Counted from the stretch's first letter, positions 11,891 through 25,620 are shown. The stretch is DNA of 64,000 bases from Ifrita kowaldi (GCA_013398055.1 VZRS01006544.1:496258-560257), one strand, 5' to 3'. A program made the numbers and translations. Notes: generated by a model from the letters alone, not told the origin.

Positions 11891-14800
11891 TCACGGGCAG
11901 AATCCTATCGGAAGCTTTTCAACACTCTAAATAAATTATATCCATCATCTTGCTTTAATGTACTGGGTTTTTTTAACTCAGAGAACTTTATGAGTTTAGA
12001 GGAAGCATAATTTACTTTTACGTATGTCATGTCAGTATGTTCTGATGAATTTATAAAGATTCTTGTGCTTTATTAGTCTAATTATTTTCTCATTTTTCTA
12101 CACACTGAAGTATTTGATTCAAAAATTGTCCTTAGCTCCATTTTTAAATGTGGGTTCCATACTGCGCACTTCTGCCCGTGTTGGTGCCTCAGTTTCTGTG
12201 TTGTGTGAGGGAAAATCCTCTAAGCTTTTAATCACAAACTACCTTCAGATATTATAGTAACCTCAGCAGCTCTTGGAATTGACTGCAGCGGAGAAAGCAG
12301 CATACCTTGAAATGAGAACTTTCAACATTTATTTTTTCTAAAGATCATTTTCAGATAACTATCTTGCTACAAATCTCCTCCACAGTTTTAACCAATCTTG
12401 TTATAATAATTCACTGGGTGTTACACGTAAGCTGCTGTGACACAGTCGTTTCCACGAATGACTTTATTGGGAATATTATTGCAAACTGAGGAAAACAAAA
12501 GCTCTGTGGGAACTTTAACTCTACCAGCTAGACTACTGTACCTAGCTATGAGGACTATTATTAACCCAGTTACAGAAACGTTTACTTGAATAATGAATGA
12601 ACTATTACTGCGTGCTGTAGGCTTTGAGATTTAAAAAGAAAAGCTGGAAGTGTTTGCACAGAGGAGTGGAGAAAAAACAAGGAAAAAGGAAGAATTTTGT
12701 CAGATATTTAATTTTTCTTTTAGGTTAGTTTTGGAAAGGTATTGATCAACATCTGAGGATAGTGATCTTCTTCCCAAAGATTAAGATGAAAACTTTATGG
12801 CCACCTCTCTGGACATTTCTGCAAGGTCTGGTCCTTTCAGAAGGGAAAAGAATTTACAGCTGGGTCTTCCATGGCCCAGACAAAGGACAAGGTGAGTAGA
12901 AGACGAAGGAGGATGAAATGACACCTCCCATTCTGGCTCCTTCCTTGCTTCCTTCTCCCTACCTTCTTGCCAAAAAAAAGGAAAGAAATGAAGTGAAACT
13001 ATTTGAGTGCCTCGAGCTGAACTCACAAATAATTTCAGGGCTTTCAAAACCACATTTCCGTGTAAATTTACTCTTCCTCCAAGGATTTCACCAGCTTCTC
13101 CCTCACTCCTGGTTTTATTTTCTGACTGGTTATGGTGTGTTGAGAGGCAAGCAATAAGTCCATTGTTAATGCTGCTCAGCCTTCGGTTTATTGGAAACAA
13201 CTTTCTTCCTCTGAAGGGCTGCTCATGAACTGTCTTAAGATGTTTCAAGCTCCTTGCAATCCCATTTACACTCTGCCTGACTTTTACTTTTTTGCCATCT
13301 TTCCAATTATGTTATTAATACACTTTCCAATCACCTGTTTCACTAGAATAGTATTTTGATTTAGGCCAACCGTTAAATTTTTCCCAGCTGAAAAATAACC
13401 ATTTACTGTCATTTATTAATTTTCATTAGGCTGAATTCACACACGCCAGTTTTGCACTGATCATCTGGGAAAAAACTTTTCCGAACTTTAAGTGGCAGAT
13501 GTAATTTATCCTTTCCCTATCCACATGATAATAAAAATATTGTTTACTTCCTGGTGAATTCACTGAATGTCTTGAAGTCAGACTGTGGGAAAAACACTGG
13601 AAAAAAACCCTTCTATTTTCTTTTTTCTATTTTTTTGATGATTATTATTTCTACAGCTACTTTTCCTGCAAACATTTCATATTTACAATCATTTCATATT
13701 TATTGTATTTTTCAATATGAGGCTGTTTAAATTTCTTTTTGTGGATACATGGAGGAGAGATTTTAATTCTCTGGAAGATACCTGGATGGCTCCAACAACC
13801 TGTTCAGTCTTTCTGCTTGGCCATCTGGCAGAGGGAGCTGCAGGGACCCAGCCTCAGACTGTGTGTTCCTACTCTGACAAACAGAGTGCCTGCTCTTCTC
13901 ACAGTGGGGATCACCCTGCCAGGTCCCAGGGCCAACTTGAGCTGCACATTGACACTCTCAGAGCTCGCTCCTGAAATGAGGCTGAGCTGGGCGTTCACCA
14001 GCACGAGAGCAGATGAGATGTGCCATAGAGAGCTGAGGAGCTGAGTTGCACATCACTGGGAATCACCTCATTGCTTTGAAACCTCTGGCTTTAATAGGCA
14101 TTTTTATTGGCTTTGCCTCCCAAGGTTTTTTTCCCTCCTGTCTCGATTCATCTTGCCACTCATAAAAGAATCCGGAGTTTGTACAGGGACACAAAAGTCA
14201 TTTGAGTAAGACTAGATTAATTTCTATATTGCAGTTATTCCAAGAAACAACATAACTAATGAGTCTGAGAGTAAAGCATATTTGGACTGCTTTCATATTT
14301 TAATGAAAAGTATATTCCACTGAGTATTAACACCAAACAACAATACCTAGAGATATGTTAATAATAGTTCTGTCGCTTACTGGAAGATTAAGATTTCACA
14401 ATTCTCACAGAAGCACAGCATTCTATGTAAATTCCTCTTAAACCTTGGCAACAGTACTACAGAACTGATAATTTATTTATTTTAAAAATGTCAGCAGGGT
14501 ATGACCACTGAGACGAAACATCTCATTTTCAAGAACGTCTTCAGGGATGATGGCAAATTACAGGCACTCACAGCGACGCACTTGGCATTAAAGAATACAA
14601 TGTATGATCAAATATGACAAGTAGAGGACTGTTGGGGTTTTTTTTATAACCAGAACAATAAATTTGCCTAAAAGGTAGATAAATTGTGATAGAATGTAAT
14701 ATTCTGTACTACGATGTTCTAGTTCAATGGCTCTGAATAACTAAAGAATTTGGTTTGATTTTTATTTCAGAAATTTAAACCCTCTCATCTTCACAGCTCT

Positions 14801-17040
14801 CAGTCTGTGTCAGTTATCAAACGTGGCCTGGTATTGCACTAGACAGAGAAATAATAATCTAATAAACAGCAAAACAGTTTTATACAACTGGATTTGTTCA
14901 TTTTTCCCTCCCAGGGAAACTGTCATAGAATTTCTTGCTGCTATTTTATATAAGTGGGGTATAATATACTGCCGTGGGGTTTATATATTTATATTAAAGT
15001 TATTTTTTTTTCAATCATTTTATCATTCATTCATCTTTGGAATTTTTCTTTAAGTCTTGGGCTTTCCACTGTGTTACAAAAATTATCCTGTGGTCAAAAC
15101 ACCAATGGCACACATGAAGTTTCATTTGCTGAAATAAAACCACAGATGGCTTAATAAAAAAAATCCACTTTCCATCAGAGCAGCAATGGCCTGGAAATTG
15201 CCCTATCAGTACATATGCATACAAAGATCACAGAAGATACAGAAACATTTTAAGGGTTCAGTGTAAGATATTCCTGTTTAAGTATATCATGCTGTACTTT
15301 TTTATTCATTTTGGCAGTACTGTTTCTGTAGAAAGATGCCATAAAAAAAAAATTCTCAGTGCTGCACAACTCCCAGATACTGACACTATCACATGTTTTA
15401 AAGGCTTTAGGGTCAGACACTCACCTGGCATAGGTCAGGATGGCCCTGCTGACCACAGTGCCTGCTCATATCTGGTAGGACTTCAGCTTTCATGACTTCA
15501 GTGAAGTCTCTGTAGTGTACAGTGGGTTACAAATTAAAATGTTTGTAGCTTTGTTGATTACACAAATGTTTCCAAAGAGCCTGATGTTGAAACAGAGTGT
15601 GTTTCTCTACAGGACAGATGTTTCCCTGTGTTTAGACACTGCAGTGACCACTGCATGGGAAAAAACTTTTACTTTCTAGAGTCTCGCTTGCTTGAGTCTC
15701 TGAGCCTCCTGCTCAGGGCCTGGACACAGCCTGCCCTGCTTCCAGCACATGCATTTTCCCTGAGCCCACACAGGGGTAGCCCCTCTGTGGGTGAGCAGGA
15801 CCAGGGTACACGAGCTGGGACCGGCAGCACAGGGCCGGGGCTCACGGACCAGCCCTACCTGTCCAGCACAATGCCTGAGAACACACACAAAGCTGTGCTT
15901 ACTCCCAGTGACACAGCCAGCCATTCTTCAGAAGCCCCTGAGAGCTCAGTTGTCACTCCTTCAGTGGGAAAATATTTTTCATTTCTGAGGTGACCAGGGC
16001 TGCCCTGAGGGAATGGCAGGCGCTGGCTGCAGAGTGCCCGGTGCCAGCAGGTCCCAGTTCGGTCCCATTGCAGCAGCTCAGCCGCCTCCTGCCTCCTTTG
16101 TTTGCCACCCAGGCAGACCAAAACCCCTGAGCTGTAGTCATCCCAGACCTCAACTGTGGAAAAAATTACTCAAATGCTGGAACAGAAATCCAGGGAAAGA
16201 TAGGGTTCACCACTCTACGGGGATACTTTGTGCTGTTTTACTGGGGGAAACATTTCTTCAATGTTCTCCAGGACTCCCTTCATCAGGGGAGTTATTTAGT
16301 AGTAAAAACTGCTTCTTTACCACCTCCAGTCTCTATCCCAAAACAGGAACAATGATTACTTGAGAATGTATTTAAAATCCCTACAGTGTTCTGCCCCTGC
16401 CACGGGCCTTGGGACATTCAGAGCAGCAGTAAGAAAGTCTCAGATTATTTTTACATCATTACAAATGCCACCAGTCCATTATTTTCTCCACATCTTGTGC
16501 TACACTGGCCATGAAGTTGCACCTTGGCCACTGCTGAGCTTTGGCCTGCAGTCTCTGGAGTGCTGGTTTAGCATGATCTCCTGCTTTTCCCTGTCGGGAA
16601 GCTTGAGATGATCATCTGCAATAGTCCTCACAGGCAGTGTAGGTTAAAAACCTGTTTCATGAGTATTTTGTGTCTCATGCCCATCCCACAGCAAGGTGAA
16701 CATTGTGCCCAGTTCTCCTTTCTGTCATGTCCAAACACAGAGCACCAATGGCTGACAAAGTCTTTGGCTAGAGCTTCTACCTTCATTTCAAAGCAGAGGA
16801 CTGACTGGGATGGTGTGTGGGCACCGGGGAGCATGACAGGATCACAGGATGGGCTGTTTCTTCCAGCAGCCACCTGCAGCAATTGCCTCCTTCTCCAGCC
16901 ATAGCTCACAGTCCTCCAGCTGCAGCTTGAAACCTCAAGAGAGAAATTTGGGTACTCAGCAGAGCTGAACACACACCACCATCTGCTACAGCTGCATCCC
17001 ATGTCCTCCAGAAGTCCGGTGAGCTGGGGTTTGAGGCCGA
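11891..17040. other. Unassigned DNA, no gene recognised
   Basis: About 5 kb without a recognisable gene. From 11.9 to 15.6 kb it is AT-rich; from about 15.65 to 17.0 kb it is more GC-rich and carries overlapping open frames on both strands. The 221-codon minus-strand frame at 16628-17293 runs partly antisense to A-rich DNA next to the CR1 relic and is not convincing as a gene. The block at about 13390-13560 has the unbroken, mixed-word look of conserved non-coding DNA, with several ATTA-type homeodomain-like words, but this is only an impression. Confidence 0.55.
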
Positions 17041-17340
17041 GTCCTGAACATGCAGGTGAAGAAAATACATTCAAGACAAAAGTCAAAAATTGGATCAGAA
17101 ATTTATATCCCAAACAGGATAAAATGCGAGAAGACAGATTTCTACTCCAGACTAGGCTAGACAGAGAGACGCAAGAAAGAGTATAAATCTGTACAAAAAT
17201 TGGAAAGAGGAGCAATGTGCAAAAAGAGAGAAGCAGAGGTTTTCTTAGTACTGCCAAAGGAAAACTGAGACTGATTTCGCAAAGCTTGAACAAAAGAACA
17301 AGAGCTCTTCAACAGTGTAAAACATAGGGAAATAGAAGTG
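17041..17340 (+). mobile_element. Possible upstream part of the CR1 relic
   Basis: A-rich plus-strand DNA with many AGA and AAAG words lies directly before a clear CR1 reverse-transcriptase relic in the same orientation. In CR1 elements a lysine- and arginine-rich linker lies between the endonuclease and the reverse transcriptase, and the translated composition here would suit such a linker. I could not align any specific motif, so the extension is an inference from position and composition. Confidence 0.3.
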
Positions 17341-17439
17341 AGACACTATGGGTCCAGACTTTGCCTCAGTTTCCCACGGGGGTGATGAGCTTAATCATGA
17401 GAGGAAAAGACAGATGATAGTAAAAAGAGCTGGAAATCA

Positions 17440-18100
17440 TGGTGGAAACAAAACTCAAGGAGTTGAATGTACTTGGTTCAGAGAAATTGTATGACCTCAT
17501 CCCTGCGTTCTGAAAAATACTGGCACAAAAAATGGCAAGACGGGTGCTTCAGAAGGAAAACAAAGTACTCAGATTAATTCTAGACTCATTAGTCTGTCTC
17601 AGCAGTATTCATGGTTTAAAACAGATTCTGAAGAAAATCGTAATTAAAGTGGTAAAATGCAACAGGAGTGATTTTAAGGTAGCTTCTGCCAGATTGCCTT
17701 AGATAAAACATTAAATTTATCTAATAAAGAAAATATTCCATACAAAGTCTCTGGGCTTTAGTAGGATATTTTACTATAGGTCATATGGAAAACCTTTCTT
17801 TAAGGTGAAAAATCTGGGGTCAGTTGGGAAAGTGAAAGGTGAGTAAGAAGCTGGCTTAGAGATAAGAGTGTGGAGGAAAAGGAGACAATGAGTAATCCTG
17901 CTAGAAATATGGGGCTGGAGGGAGGTTACTAGGAGAAACTCCACAGTCTTAATATTTTGATAATGACCTTGTCAAAGCCATTAGAGCTGTGCAGATGAAT
18001 TAGTTGGTGACCTAATGTTAAGGAACATCATGAATACAGAGGAATAGCAGAATACCATACAAAAGAAGAATTATATGGCCCTCGAGGCTAGAGTAAAGGG
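17440..18100 (+). mobile_element. CR1 LINE relic, reverse-transcriptase core
   Basis: A decayed plus-strand piece of CR1 ORF2, which encodes the enzyme that copies the element's RNA into DNA at the insertion site. A 'gacctcatccctgc' block (17493-17506) and a block beginning 'gtctgtctcagcag' (near 17.59 kb) fall in the CR1 order. The best anchor is 17916-17930, which encodes W-R-E-V-T. This is the start of the conserved W-R-E-V-T-S-G-V-P-Q-G-S motif of CR1 reverse transcriptases. Right after it one extra base shifts the frame, so the P-Q pair is found in the next frame. Stops follow, and the element is dead. It is truncated at both ends: no endonuclease and no 3' tail can be seen. Confidence 0.75.
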
Positions 18101-18303
18101 AAGGGATGAAATCCTACACACCAAAAATGAGCTCATGCTCTTGGGAACAAAAGATCTTCATACAGACCCAGTCCTAGCTTCCAGCTATGGAATTTGCTCA
18201 GTCATGCCAGCATAACGCAAGAGTTATCTAACTCTCATTGACTGGAGTGGTAAGGAGTCTCCAGAACATCTTTAAATTACGGAACAAAGTTGTATGGACA
18301 GAG

Positions 18304-18599
18304 TGTCATATATGGACTTATGTATTTGGCCCTTGCATATTAAGTGATTTTAACTTCACTCATCAAGTGTGCTAATTGTTAATGGTTGTTTACTCAAATT
18401 ACCTATCAACCCTGTTAAAAGTTAGTAAGTTTTAAAAGTTAATCACCCGTGTAAGTTAANTGTACCCGGGGTTTCTTGTTTTCTTTTATCTATTGATTTT
18501 ATGGATCCTGAATTCTTTTAATTAATCGTAATTTTTAATTAATTTTCTCCTTAATAAATTTTTTTTTAATTAAAATAAAGAGTTGCCTCATTCCTGACA
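18304..18599 (+). mobile_element. Possible solo LTR of an endogenous retrovirus
   Basis: This AT-rich block begins with TGT and ends with ACA. It contains repeated 'aagtta' words in the middle and AATAAA-type poly(A) signals at 18553 and 18574, just before the closing 'gagttgcctcattcctgaca'. That order (TG start, internal AT-rich unit, poly(A) signal, short R/U5-like tail, CA end) is typical of a retroviral long terminal repeat, and avian ERVL-type LTRs often carry such 'aagtta' words. I found no clean target-site duplication and no adjoining viral genes. The ambiguous base at 18460 lies inside it. It could simply be AT-rich DNA. Confidence 0.35.
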
Positions 18600-21500
18600 G
18601 CGAGCAAGAAGAGGTGACATTTTACACTCTGCTCCAGAGTGAATGGGTGCCCCAATCCTCCTGTGAATGACAGCCTCACACACAGGTATGTGTGGGACAG
18701 CCACTGGAGCTCCCTGTGCTGGCCACTGGCTCCTGACGCCCCAGGAGGGGCAGCCTGTCACGTTCTCTGGCTGGGCACCAGGCAGCCTGGGGGCACAGGA
18801 GACTCGAGCGTGTCCAGGCTCCAAGGTCTGTCTTACCACAAGTTTCTTGACAGTCCTGCTCAGGAAAGGGGGTTTGGAGCAGGTTCAGAAACAACAGATG
18901 GTCAACCTCAAGGGACTGGTTTTGGAGGAGAGCACTTGCAAATCCCTCAGTAAGAAATAGCAGGAGCTATTTTTTCCCCTAAAGTGGACATGGCAACCTT
19001 CATTTCATCGCTTGGCACCTTTTTTTGGTCAGTTTTCATATACCATGGAGGGCAAGGGCACTGATGACTTTTTGCAAAGCAGTTTCTCTTGAGGCCCTGT
19101 GAAGCCTCAAGGAGCCAAAAACAAAAAGCAGAAGCTGACTGTAAATTTGTTCCCTTGCCATATTGCTCTGCCACCACAGAGGCAAGTGACTGAATTCAGA
19201 TCTAAGCATACATGCTTGCAAATTCACAAATGCATTTCCCTGAGCTAGAGGTACTTTGCATAAACTGAATGGAGGCAGTTTGGATTAACTTGGCTATAGA
19301 TCCAGCACAGACCCAGAATTTGGGTGTTCTCACACAATAGAGGAAAAAGAGCCTTCTTTTAGCTTGCTGAATGGCTACTGAATAGTATTTCCAATAATCT
19401 TTACAGAGCATCTGTAATGATTAAATCTGACTCTATAAGCAGTGGATGAAGATCTCTGAAGGTTTGAAATTGTAAATATTCTAAATATCAAGTTCTAGCA
19501 AGGTGTGCAGGTGGCCAGTTCTGCATGTGAATAAACTATTAAGGTATTTATAAAATGCCAGAAAATAACCTACCCAAAAACCTCTCAGGTCAGAAAAATA
19601 AATTTAGTGGCTATTTTTCTGTTTTGAAGGAAAGGGCATGATAGGTCTATCCAATTTCCACATGTTAAGACCTCAGAATTACAGTCAAATATGACTTTGC
19701 AGTCATTACTGCTGCAATTACCAGGACTTGTCTATAAAAAATGCACAGAAAGAGTTTGTCTGAAAAAGAGGAATTCTGACGACATGGTATCAGCAAGGAG
19801 CTTGGTAAAGATCCCAAACACATCTATAATACATGGGCTGAAATCATGGTTTAAATTTATTGTTCAATTACAGCTTCAGGCTCTTGGAGTTCACTGCTGC
19901 CAAGAAATATATATGACATTAAATTATGGAATATTTTCTTAAATATTTTAATACGTTTGAGTACTTGTAACATTTTATTTAAGCATATTATTCAGAGAAC
20001 AGAAAACATTGCTCTTTCCTAATTAAAGGTGTGAGTCAGCAAGACCAATAAAATGCTTACTCCAGTGTTGGAGAAAACTCTGAAGAGGGAGAAAAATCCT
20101 GTTAGAAAGTCCCCTATTATCCTGGCTGTGCCTGCCTGAGTGACATCTCAATGTATTTTTGCTGAGTTAAGCCTTACAAGGCCCATCCACTTATGGCACA
20201 AGATTTCATTTCACCATTAATTTATTTGATTTGTCAAGAGATTAATAGGCATGTGAGATGTTAGTTAAAATTTCAGAGCACCTTGTGAGGCTCTATCAGA
20301 TAGAGGAAGGCTATTATAAGCAGGAGGGTAGGTGCGATTTGAAGGGTGTGGGGTGGTGAAATGTGAGGTGGGACTGGTCACCTTAGGTGGGAAGGGCCAT
20401 GCAGACACTGGGCAATGCTTTCCCACTGCTTTGGCCAGTGATCCCTGCAGCAAAACTATCAAAAAAGAACCAGATACGAGATGGTATCCTAATTTCCAAA
20501 GAGTATTCTGTCAGAGTTTGAGGTGTTTTACTTCTTGTCACACCTGCAAGACACACACAGCCTTGCAGCTCTGTAGAAGTAGGAGGCTTAGCAGACTTAA
20601 AGGTTTGGTCTCTCTCTTACAGGGCTGGACCCACACCTGGAGAGCTCAGCAGCTGGAGGCTTGGCCAGCTACCTCTGGATGAGGCAGGTCCGCTCCTTGG
20701 TGCACTCACGATCTGTCATCCAAAGCACCAAAATCCAGTTTTCTTTTACCTTTTCCTTTCTTTGGAAACTACAGCAGACAAAGAAGGCATCCAGGCCTCA
20801 CTCCTGCCTGGGTTTAGGCTTTCAACAGGCTCTGTAGCTAAATGTGAGAGGTAGGAAGAGCCCTCGGTCCTGTAACTCAGACGGAGCTCTGTGGAGCAGA
20901 AAAGGCAGTGCAGAGGATTACAAAAAGATTTTCACCTTTACTCTAGCTCTTTTAATTGCTGAACGGATCAATCGTTAAAGCAGCTTGCATGGCTTTTTGA
21001 ATGGTTTGGAATGATTTGCAAGAATCCAACTTTCTCCACTGCATTCAAGAACCATTCAAGGCTGTCTCTGATCTAAGATCAGTTAAGTAGGAATGCAGTA
21101 TTTAAACTGGGATTACCCTCTCAGCTGCAAATTTTTAATAAAATTTCTAAATGGCAGCATTGCTGTCATTAGTAATGAAGTAGATACAATTATTGCTAAG
21201 TGAACATGCGATACATATTAATAGCATCTCATTCAAACATGTAGGAAAATTGCATTAGTTCCAGAATGTATCCTGCAGGGAACAATCTCTCACTGCCATG
21301 AGGCCAGATTCCCATGTCTTTCAAACCCATACACTTAAAAGAATAATTCTGATAATTTCTGATAGGTTTGAGAGAAAAACATTTTCAACAACCTTCTGCA
21401 AACCAAGGCTCTGATCCCTTGTGAGTGAGGGGTAAATCCACAGTCGAGTATGGCCACTGTAGTGCTCTTCTATTCCACAGCCACCCTGGTACTCAGTGTC

Positions 21501-24500
21501 TTGCTAAGTTTGTCAGCTGGGAACACTTGAAAACAGGAATGAAGGTGAGAACCCCTTCAGGCAATGACAGTATGTGAAATTAAACTTCTCATTCCTGGAA
21601 GGTCCTCCCATCACTAACAATCTGGTAAAACCAGGTGTCAAGGGCCAGCATGACCACCTGGTTGTCTAGCACTGCACAGGTGGGTGCTGAGCCTCTGGAT
21701 GAGGCTCCCACCTCTGGGCCACACCTAGGCAGACTGGAGACGTGAAGCTCTGAGTCAGCTCTAATGGCACCTCTGCTCTTTCCTATTGCCTTGATTTAGG
21801 TATCTCCCTCAGAAGCCAAGACCTAACCCTTCCATGCTCTCTCTAGGCTGCAAGCAGGCTGGATCCTTCTGCATCCTGTTCCTAGTCCCAACCATCTTAT
21901 TTTAAAGCATTGACTAATTTGGATCAACTAAAATGGCTTTTTTTTGGATGGCACCATGACATATCACTGAGCCCCATAGCCTTTCACATCCACCAGTATT
22001 TCATCTGTGTTGTGAGAACTGAACTCAGCTCCTCTACCTACTTTCACAGATAATTTAAACCAAAGCTGTGCTCTTCAGCTGCAGTTACATTTCCCTCTTA
22101 ATGCAGTGAGCGACTGGTTGGTGCTCAAGATCATTAGCCTTTGTGGTTGAGCATGTATCTCATCTTGGCTTCAGGTAATACTCTCTCCACTGTGAGGGTC
22201 ACATACAGAGATGGTGATATTCTCCTCCATTGCCATCCTTCCAGGAGACTTTCTGAAGTCAAGAATTGCTACTGTGAAGATCTCCTGGAAACAGCTGTCT
22301 GCTGAAGTTTGCTGTATCTGCAAATACTTAATGAAATCCTTATAGAAGCTGTGGCTGAAATTAAAGCTGAGAGAAGAGTCTGGTAGGACTTGAAAAGCCC
22401 AATTCAGTGAGAGTCATGAGAGTCTCTTGAAGTAAAGCTCTCTGAAGTGGTACAGTCATTGCTCTGGATGAACACATGTTTGCCTTGTCCCTGTAGGAGT
22501 CGAGCACATTCCCCACCAACACACAGTCTCGTTGTTCTAAAGAGGGATTTTCTGAACATCAGCAGCCTGTCCAAATGCTAATCCTGAAATTATTGAAGCG
22601 ATTCTCTAAAGGCTATTATTTTTCCAATACTTATTAGAGTGTTATTCTGAACACTGTTTTTCTTTTCATCTATCCACAAAACCTGCAAGAGATTTTCCTA
22701 TTTAAGGGGTGAGTCTGCACCTTTGAATTTAGTAGGAATGTTAGTACTGAAATAATACAAATTCAGATTTTTTTTTACATGGTACATAAAATAGGACTTT
22801 TCCAAAAGCCAGAACTTGTAAACATCATGTGTTTTCCCCTTTTTAAGGGGAGTGGCATAACAGTGTTGCCAGAAAAGAAATATTCGCTGTTCTCTTTCCA
22901 TTTCTCTCTTGTACACACACATTTATAGTGAATGTCAAGAAAATTACGGCATAAATTACCATAACTGAGAGTCTGGAAGTTGCCCAGAACTATAAAAATG
23001 TTGGACTGAAACCAGTCAGAAAGAGCTTCTGGCTTGCTGAGCACTGACCATGGGCACTACAGTGGAAGAAGATGGACATGGAGCTTGCAGTAAGAGACTG
23101 GCAGCCTCTCTAGAGAACTCTCACTCTGTGACTGAAAACATCCTACATAACATATATCCCCAAAGCCATTTGGGCTGAGACACAGATCTCTTCTTCCTGG
23201 TACCAGAGCTGGATTTCTGCACGTTGACAGCAGCAGTGTTAGTTCTACCAGTCATCACACTTAGCCCTTCCCCTTCTAGGCAATTCCATTGGTATAATGC
23301 CTTATTTTCTACCTGAAGATCAGTTTTCTCTCACAGTTAAAGCCTGCAGTGTGATGTTTGCAGAGGTCTGACAGTCCAGGATTTACCTGGAATGTGTGAC
23401 TGCAGGCAGAGGAGCCAATGGTAAATGTTATGGGTAAGCAGGAAGATCCAGACATCAAGGCCTTCAGCTGTAAGCATGACAGCATTGCAGCCTTTATGCC
23501 ATGGTTCCCACCACATCCTGTCTCCTCTTTGCACCATGTCTTGCTTCCATTACATCTCTGTTTCCATCTTCAAACATCAACATTGCATGGGCGTGGTGTG
23601 GTTTCAAACTGCCCCTGTACTTCCTTCATTTTCATTCGCAGAATACCAACTCATTTCTCCATAATGTATTTTCTTAAGAGTTTTTATTTAAGACCATTAT
23701 ATTTATGTTACAGACATCAGATTTGAGTTTTTCAGAACCAGCATCAGCAGAATGTGTCAGAGTAAGGAATATCTTGACATACCTGTATTCCTTTCCCCAT
23801 ACATGCAGGAAAGAGGTGGATTCAAGACACTGTGACTCTAATTTACAAGCGGCTTTCTGAGTTTCTGTTTCACATGTAAGGCAATGACTCCCTTAATATT
23901 GAATGTTTTCCTGTAGTCTTCCAAAAGCTGATGATTATTTGGAAATTAGAGCAGCAGCATCAAATTTTCATGGGAAAATTATGTTCAGGATTTACTTAAT
24001 TCTTGAGGAATATATGTGTTACTGTGGTTACTTTCCCATAGAACTCACAAGGAGGATGCTGTTTAACACCCCAAATGTTAAAAAACTAACAGTCTCTTCT
24101 AGAAGTGAATCTGCAGAGAGTAAAGTGACCCATGATGATTCATAATTTTCTGGGAATAATCAACTCAAGATGGTGTCATCAGAATGGGCAAATACCATAA
24201 GCACAGCAGTTTTGCTAGCATCCACCTGAGCTTAAATAACTTGCTTGAACCTCATCCAGACAATTCTCTCATGGCTGTGAGGTCACTGTGGCAAACGGTA
24301 GATGATAATGTGTGAGTTCAAGGACATAGCTTAGCTTTATATGCTTTGTTCCTGGGTCAAAAATACTTCTGTCCTTTATTGATCCTGTTATTATCCCAAC
24401 ATGAAATTGGGAAATAGCCAATACAATGTATTTCTCAGAAGAAATGAGAAAAGAGTGAGGAGCTTTCATGCTCTTTCTTAAATGAGAGGTTCAAACATCT

Positions 24501-25620
24501 CTGCAGATTTTCCTTTGAATTTACTGATTTTTTCCTTTGAGCTTTTTGCAGGTGGAAATTTTCCTGTGAATAAACAGGCTCCTAAAGAGGAGTAACCACA
24601 TTGTTGCAACAGCTGAAACCTTGGAACCATCCACAAACATTTTCACAGGCTGAAGGAGTAGCCAGGCAATAGGCATTTTCAAATTGTTGCTATCTACCTT
24701 AAATCATCCAGAACAGCCCTGTGTATTCCCAGTTTTTGGCCCGAGGTGTAGGTTTCTTGGGCCTCCTGGAGTAACTCCAAATCCTGACCAAGATGACGGT
24801 GCCAAGGCCTTAAGTGCTGCAGCCCTGCTTCTATCGCTGTGCAGAGCCAGGGAAGAAAAGCGATCTGGGTCCTGCCAAGCAGACCACAAACGACTCGCTG
24901 AGCCCATTGTTGCTTTGTTTCTCTTAAAATAGGGGTTCTCTTCTTTTCCTGACCATGGGTTTTACCCGTATGCGATGCAGATTTGTTCCCAAATGTGAAA
25001 GGAGACCCAGGCAGGCTGTGACACTGCAGGGGCCAGAGGCTTGTCTGGTGAAAGGAAAATCTCATGCTTCCTTTCCCAGCCCTGACAGAGCTGGCTTCCA
25101 TTTCCAGTAACAGGTAGATCACCATCCTTCTGGGAGCACACCCCACATACAAAGTGTCCCAGGTTAGGCCAGTCCCAGGATTCCAGCTTGTCAGTCACCC
25201 CAGTGACAGCAGCAGCAAAGGCTCCCTTGGGATGCACATCCCTCCTGATCCATGCCTCATCCTGCTTTGCACCACTCCTTGCAGGGCAGCAATGGCATGG
25301 GCTCTGCTGGGCTGGAGGCAGCCAAGGAGAAGCAAAGCATTAGGGGCAGTAAATAAGTGCACGTTACAAGTTAACACCACCAGTCAAAAGCCTCAGAGAT
25401 GGAACATTATCAATCTTTGAAAGTTATTATGCAGAAGCAAGCTGCTGAGTGCATAAATATTTTATAGATCTTAAACTATTGAACAGTTATTGGAGCTGGG
25501 ATTTAATCTCTTTCAGCCTGATTTGGCAAAATAACAAAAATGGGGATCATAGTGAGAGACCAGGCTACAAACTGGTATGATGAAACCTTGGAGTCTATCC
25601 AGAGAGTCCATTCTTCTCCC
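18600..25620. other. Unassigned DNA, no gene recognised
   Basis: About 7 kb with no recognisable gene, RNA gene or transposon. A GC-richer patch at 18.6-18.95 kb has overlapping open frames on both strands without recognisable motifs. The block at about 20940-21260 is a long run of non-repetitive sequence with words such as 'cattagtaatga' and 'caattatt', which might mark a conserved non-coding element; no alignment is available to test it. The frames at 24684-25152 overlap each other on opposite strands and are probably spurious. Confidence 0.55.

Noticed and set aside
12781..13248. 155-codon minus-strand frame
   Set aside because: Two plus-strand frames overlap it, and the product shows no motif or domain.
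16628..17293. 221-codon open frame on the minus strand, the second longest in the window
   Set aside because: It runs antisense to A-rich DNA beside the CR1 relic and to GC-richer DNA with other overlapping frames. Its product is rich in Ser, Leu and Cys with no domain I recognise, and the absence of stops fits the base composition.
17358..17380. Word 'gcctcagtttccca', typical of MIR elements
   Set aside because: Only one short word matches; the flanks do not continue in the MIR order and fit the neighbourhood of the CR1 relic better.
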